Shown: in pieces, positions 62,851 to 64,000 of the stretch
Numbering within the stretch: the stretch's first letter is position 1
How the letters are laid out: every line of letters starts with the position of its first letter
Assembly (NCBI RefSeq): GCF_029227915.1
Contig: NC_079886.1
Coordinates: 27,816,501-27,880,500 of the forward strand
Direction: 5' to 3'
DNA length: 64,000 nucleotides
Origin: Hydractinia symbiolongicarpus
Lineage: Eukaryota > Cnidaria > Hydrozoa > Anthoathecata > Hydractiniidae
Position numbers and translations under genes: made by a program
The notes under the pieces: generated by a model
Database searches by the model: none
The model's input: the letters and a program-made list of their open reading frames with translations, nothing else
What the model was told of the DNA's origin: nothing

Positions 62851-64000
62851 TGAGACTTATAGTTTTCAAAACTGATTTCATTTTTGATGAGACGCTGAAT
62901 AAAAGAAGTTTAATCGCCGGCAAACGAAAACCCGCGATTTCCCGTAAATCCCGGGCTTGGCCTGTATAGTCGAATGAATACAAAGAAAGTACCCAGGAAG
63001 TAAACTCATTTCCCGAACGATTTTTAAATTATTTTTTTTACCACTAAGACGCATGAGACTTGTAGTTTTCAAATATGATTTCATTTTTGATGAGGCGCTG
63101 AATAAAAGAAGTTTAATCGCCGGCAAACGAAAACCCGCGATTTCCCGTAAATCCCGGGCTTGGCCCGTATAGTCGAATGTGTACAAAGAAAGTACCCAGG
63201 GAGTAAACTCATTTCCCAAACGATTTTTTAAATTATTTTTTTACCACTAAGACGCATGAGACTTGTAGTTTTCAAATATGATTTCATTTTTGATGAGACG
63301 CTGAATAAAAGGAGTTTAATCGCCGGCAAACGAAAACCCGCGATTTCCCGTAAATCCCGGACTCGGCCCGTATAGTCAAAAGTATACAAAGAAAGTACCC
63401 AGGGAGTAAACTCATTTCCCGAACGATTCTTTAAATCATTTTTCCACCACTAAAACGCATAAGACTTGTAGTTTTGAAAACTGATTTCATTTTTGATGAG
63501 ACGATGAATAAAAGGAGTTTAATCTCCGGCAAACGAAAACCCGCGATTTACCCTAAATCCCGGAACCGGCCGGTATAGTCGAATGTATACAAAGAAAGTA
63601 CGCAGGGAATAAACTCATTTCCCGAACGATTCTTTAAATTATATTTTCACCACTAAAACGCATGAGTCTTGTAGTTTTCAAAAATGATTTCATTTTTGAT
63701 GAGACGCTGAATAAAAGAAGTTTAATCGCCGGCAAACGAAAACCCGCGATTTCCCGTAAATCCCGGGCTTGGCCCGTATAGTCGAATGTATACAAAGAAA
63801 GTACCCAGGGAGTAAACTCATTTCCCGAACGATTTTTTAAATTATTTTTTTACCACTAAGACGCATGAGACTTGTAGTTTTCAAAAATGATTTCATTTTT
63901 GATGAGACGCTGAATAAAAGGAGTTTAATCGCCGGCAAAGGAAAACCCGCGATTTCCCGTAAATCCCGGACTCGGCCCGTATAGTCAAAAGTATACAAAG
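62851..64000 (-). repeat. Terminal reverse block, paralogue of 50.3-51.4 kb
   Basis: 'gatgaggcgctg' (near 63,090) and the following units match 50,298 onward at offset 12,580 and 60,451 at offset 2,639. A private 'cgaatgaatac' at about 62,972 and 'cgaatgtgtac' near 63,175 distinguish it. The array continues past the end of the window with a 'ggcaaaggaaaacc' unit. Confidence 0.75.

Larger units (their letters stand above)
26658..64000 (-). repeat. Satellite array, reverse arm (about 203-bp units)
   Basis: About 184 units of the same satellite in the opposite orientation, recognised by the reverse landmark 'gtatagtc' every 202-203 bp. Orientation is constant to the right edge and I saw no second switch. 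The variants are partly shared with the forward arm, such as units carrying 'cattcttgatgag' next to 'cccgggagttcccg', and partly characteristic of this arm, such as the abundant 'caaatatgatttc' and 'cttatagttttc' units. No unique DNA, transposon or gene was seen. The array runs off the right end of the window. Confidence 0.98.

Noticed and set aside
1-64000. CRISPR array
   Set aside because: Repeats are contiguous 203-bp units with no variable spacers.
26657-64000. Fold-back read or assembly artefact explaining the entire reverse arm
   Set aside because: The reverse arm is not a mirror of the forward arm beyond 306 bp and has its own HORs, so a pure fold-back artefact cannot explain it. A misjoin at the single junction remains possible and is listed as a check.
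1-64000. tRNA, rRNA, promoter or terminator signals, including TATA-like 'tatac' and T-runs
   Set aside because: These short strings occur in every unit as part of the satellite and nothing around them supports a functional RNA gene or promoter.

Overview
The whole 64 kb is one class of tandem satellite DNA. The repeat unit is about 203 bp (202-203 bp measured between successive 'gactatac' landmarks), so the window holds roughly 315 units. I found no unique sequence, transposon, RNA gene or credible protein gene. An uninterrupted array of this size points to a eukaryotic chromosome, most plausibly centromeric, pericentromeric or other constitutive heterochromatin. I cannot name the organism. 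A typical unit has about 39% GC and, by hand count, 13 CpG where about 7.7 are expected, which argues against long-term germline CpG methylation and decay.

Layout. Units read on the + strand from 1 to about 26,657 and on the - strand from about 26,657 to 64,000. The switch is a sharp head-to-head junction inside the satellite, with 'aatcg' (26,653-26,657) fitting both sides. Just right of it, 26,661-26,966 is a perfect reverse complement of 25,841-26,146. The two arms are separated by about 500 bp of ordinary forward units.

The array is built from layered, changing higher-order repeats (HORs) rather than one fixed HOR. In the forward arm: a 405-bp dimer (1-807), a 1,186-bp hexamer with one truncated unit (549-2,895), an 810-bp tetramer (4,661-6,280), a 1,013-bp pentamer (5,852-7,877), a 1,420-bp heptamer in three copies (10,222-14,750), a 2,028-bp-spaced pair (15,825-18,985) and a 3,041-bp-spaced pair (22,316-26,657). 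In the reverse arm: 1,420- and 3,449-bp spacings (27,846-33,480), an 811-bp tetramer in three copies (about 39,290-41,943), 1,826/2,231-bp spacings (43,045-47,300), a nearly identical 2,435-bp duplication (52,579-57,477), a 609-bp trimer (61,600-62,850), and a pair of related segments about 10 kb apart (48.6-51.4 kb and 59.2-61.5 kb).

Each unit has recurring internal structure: four CGGG tetramers spaced 11, 9 and 10 bp, a short GC hairpin, and a 22-bp AT-rich dyad with 10-bp arms. Short open frames of 64-113 codons recur on both strands, but they are by-products of the repeat. The unit is not a multiple of three, and the same frames appear wherever the same unit type appears. All comparisons were made by eye; HOR edges are approximate unless a diagnostic base is given.
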